The notes under the pieces were generated by a model. The model saw nothing but the letters and a program-made list of their open reading frames with translations. It was not told where the DNA came from and searched no databases. Made by a program: the position numbers and the translations under genes. Below, piece by piece: positions 63,512 to 64,000 of a DNA stretch of 64,000 nt. The DNA lies in the NCBI GenBank assembly GCA_001464915.1, contig LNED01000022.1:124001-188000 (forward strand), given 5' to 3'. Source of the stretch: Sphingomonadales bacterium Ga0077531. GTDB taxonomy: Bacteria; Pseudomonadota; Alphaproteobacteria; Sphingomonadales; Sphingomonadaceae. Numbering within the stretch: position 1 is the first letter of the stretch; every line of letters starts with the position of its first letter.

Positions 63512-64000
63512 TCAATTCTGACTGATTGGCGCCGCAGGCTTGCGCTTGGGTAGGGCCCAGCCCCACAGCATTCCATCGCGGAATGGCAGGGCCAGAAACA
63601 GGTGTTCGAGCGCGCCGAGCAGGCACAGGGTAAACAGCAAGCTCGCCCCCACCATTTCCGCGCTGCCGACGGGCGCTGCCAGTGCGAGCGCACCAAACCA
63701 AGCGGTGACCGCGCCAATCGCGATGATCGAGGCTGCCAGCAGCACCGTCATCCGATTAGGGCCGAAATAGGTTTTAAGGTATGCCAGCTGGTCAGGCAGC
63801 ATTTCCGATGTGCTATTGGGAACGCCCACGAACAGATTGATTTTCGACGTCAATCTCAAACCGAATAGCAGCACAAACACCGTGGCACCGATCTGATTGG
63901 GCGCGTTCCACGCCAGTGAAATCAGCAACAATGCCGTCAGCGCAAGTGCGACTTCGTGATGCATCACCGTGGCGCTTGCTTGCCGGAAGCGGGCCACGCC
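63512..64000 (-). CDS. puhE: PuhE photosynthetic complex assembly protein (cut by window edge)
   Basis: C-terminal part (162 codons) of the DUF3623/PuhE membrane protein needed for assembly of the photosynthetic apparatus. The block ASATVMHHEVALALTALLL, LFGLRLTSKINLFVGVPN and EMLPDQLAYLKTYF is typical of the family, followed by two more helices. The frame continues past 64000, so the true start is outside; a GTG near 63997 is not the start. hemA follows after 33 bp. Confidence 0.9.
   Translation of the reverse strand, partial: GVARFRQASATVMHHEVALALTALLLISLAWNAPNQIGATVFVLLFGLRLTSKINLFVGVPNSTSEMLPDQLAYLKTYFGPNRMTVLLAASIIAIGAVTAWFGALALAAPVGSAEMVGASLLFTLCLLGALEHLFLALPFRDGMLWGWALPKRKPAAPISQN

Overview
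The window looks like chromosomal DNA of a GC-rich alphaproteobacterium of the Sphingomonadales, most likely an Erythrobacteraceae member (Erythrobacter/Porphyrobacter type) that is an aerobic anoxygenic phototroph. Three things point there. The right end carries hemA next to puhE, which close the conserved bchFNBHLM-lhaA-puhABC-acsF-puhE-hemA part of photosynthesis gene clusters. A chpT gene and an ATP12 chaperone gene mark the class. A TonB-receptor-based maltodextrin locus is typical of Caulobacterales and Sphingomonadales. No insertion sequence, prophage, CRISPR array or tRNA gene was seen.

Layout. 1-8.1 kb: 5' end of rpoH, rluD, a JAMM protease gene, chpT, an AmpD-type amidase gene, the RNase P RNA, a TspO-like membrane protein, UDP-glucose dehydrogenase, a calcineurin-type phosphatase, a SIMPL protein and glyoxalase I. 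8.2-10.8 kb: a translationally coupled NfrB-like glycosyltransferase and NfrA-like outer-membrane partner. 10.9-14.4 kb: TauE/SafE exporter, TIGR02186 protein and a HerA-like ATPase. 14.5-18 kb: valS-queE operon. 18.1-21.6 kb: Mla-type lipid ABC importer (STAS-permease, ATPase, MCE protein, auxiliary lipoprotein). 21.6-25 kb: a reverse-strand operon crcB-rluC-gph-small membrane protein-ATP12 in which every junction is a 4-nt overlap. 25.2-30.8 kb: rpsU, then FKBP-gatC-gatA-(unannotated 52-codon ORF)-gatB-(ACP-like membrane protein)-trmL. 30.8-37.6 kb: a methyltransferase, two paralogous exported proteins, and an ABC-HlyD-TolC tripartite exporter whose ABC subunit has lost every ATPase motif. 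37.9-45.1 kb: two flavoprotein oxidoreductases (one fused to a VTT membrane domain), a DoxX-like protein, a CNT nucleoside transporter, a CDP-alcohol phosphatidyltransferase, a DUF1499 protein and a lipoprotein cytochrome c.

45.1-62.2 kb is the most distinctive block: a maltodextrin/starch utilisation locus. A TonB-dependent receptor lies between two flavin-dependent tryptophan-halogenase-family genes; one halogenase is coupled to a DUF6445-like putative oxygenase, the other is the last gene of an operon amylase-glucosidase-LacI-halogenase. The opposite operon encodes an SLC45-like MFS sugar transporter, a second GH13 enzyme and a GH97 alpha-glucosidase. The divergent promoter region is AT-rich and carries several TTTGCA/TGCAAA half-sites, good candidates for the LacI operator. 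A plausible scheme is: receptor imports maltodextrins, periplasmic GH13/GH97 enzymes trim them, the MFS carrier imports the products and the cytoplasmic GH13 enzyme finishes the job. What the halogenases do there is unknown.

A 16-bp sequence at 50746-50761 matches the bacterial ParB-binding parS consensus, suggesting that this block lies in the origin-proximal, centromere-like part of the chromosome. 62.2-64 kb is the edge of the photosynthesis gene cluster.
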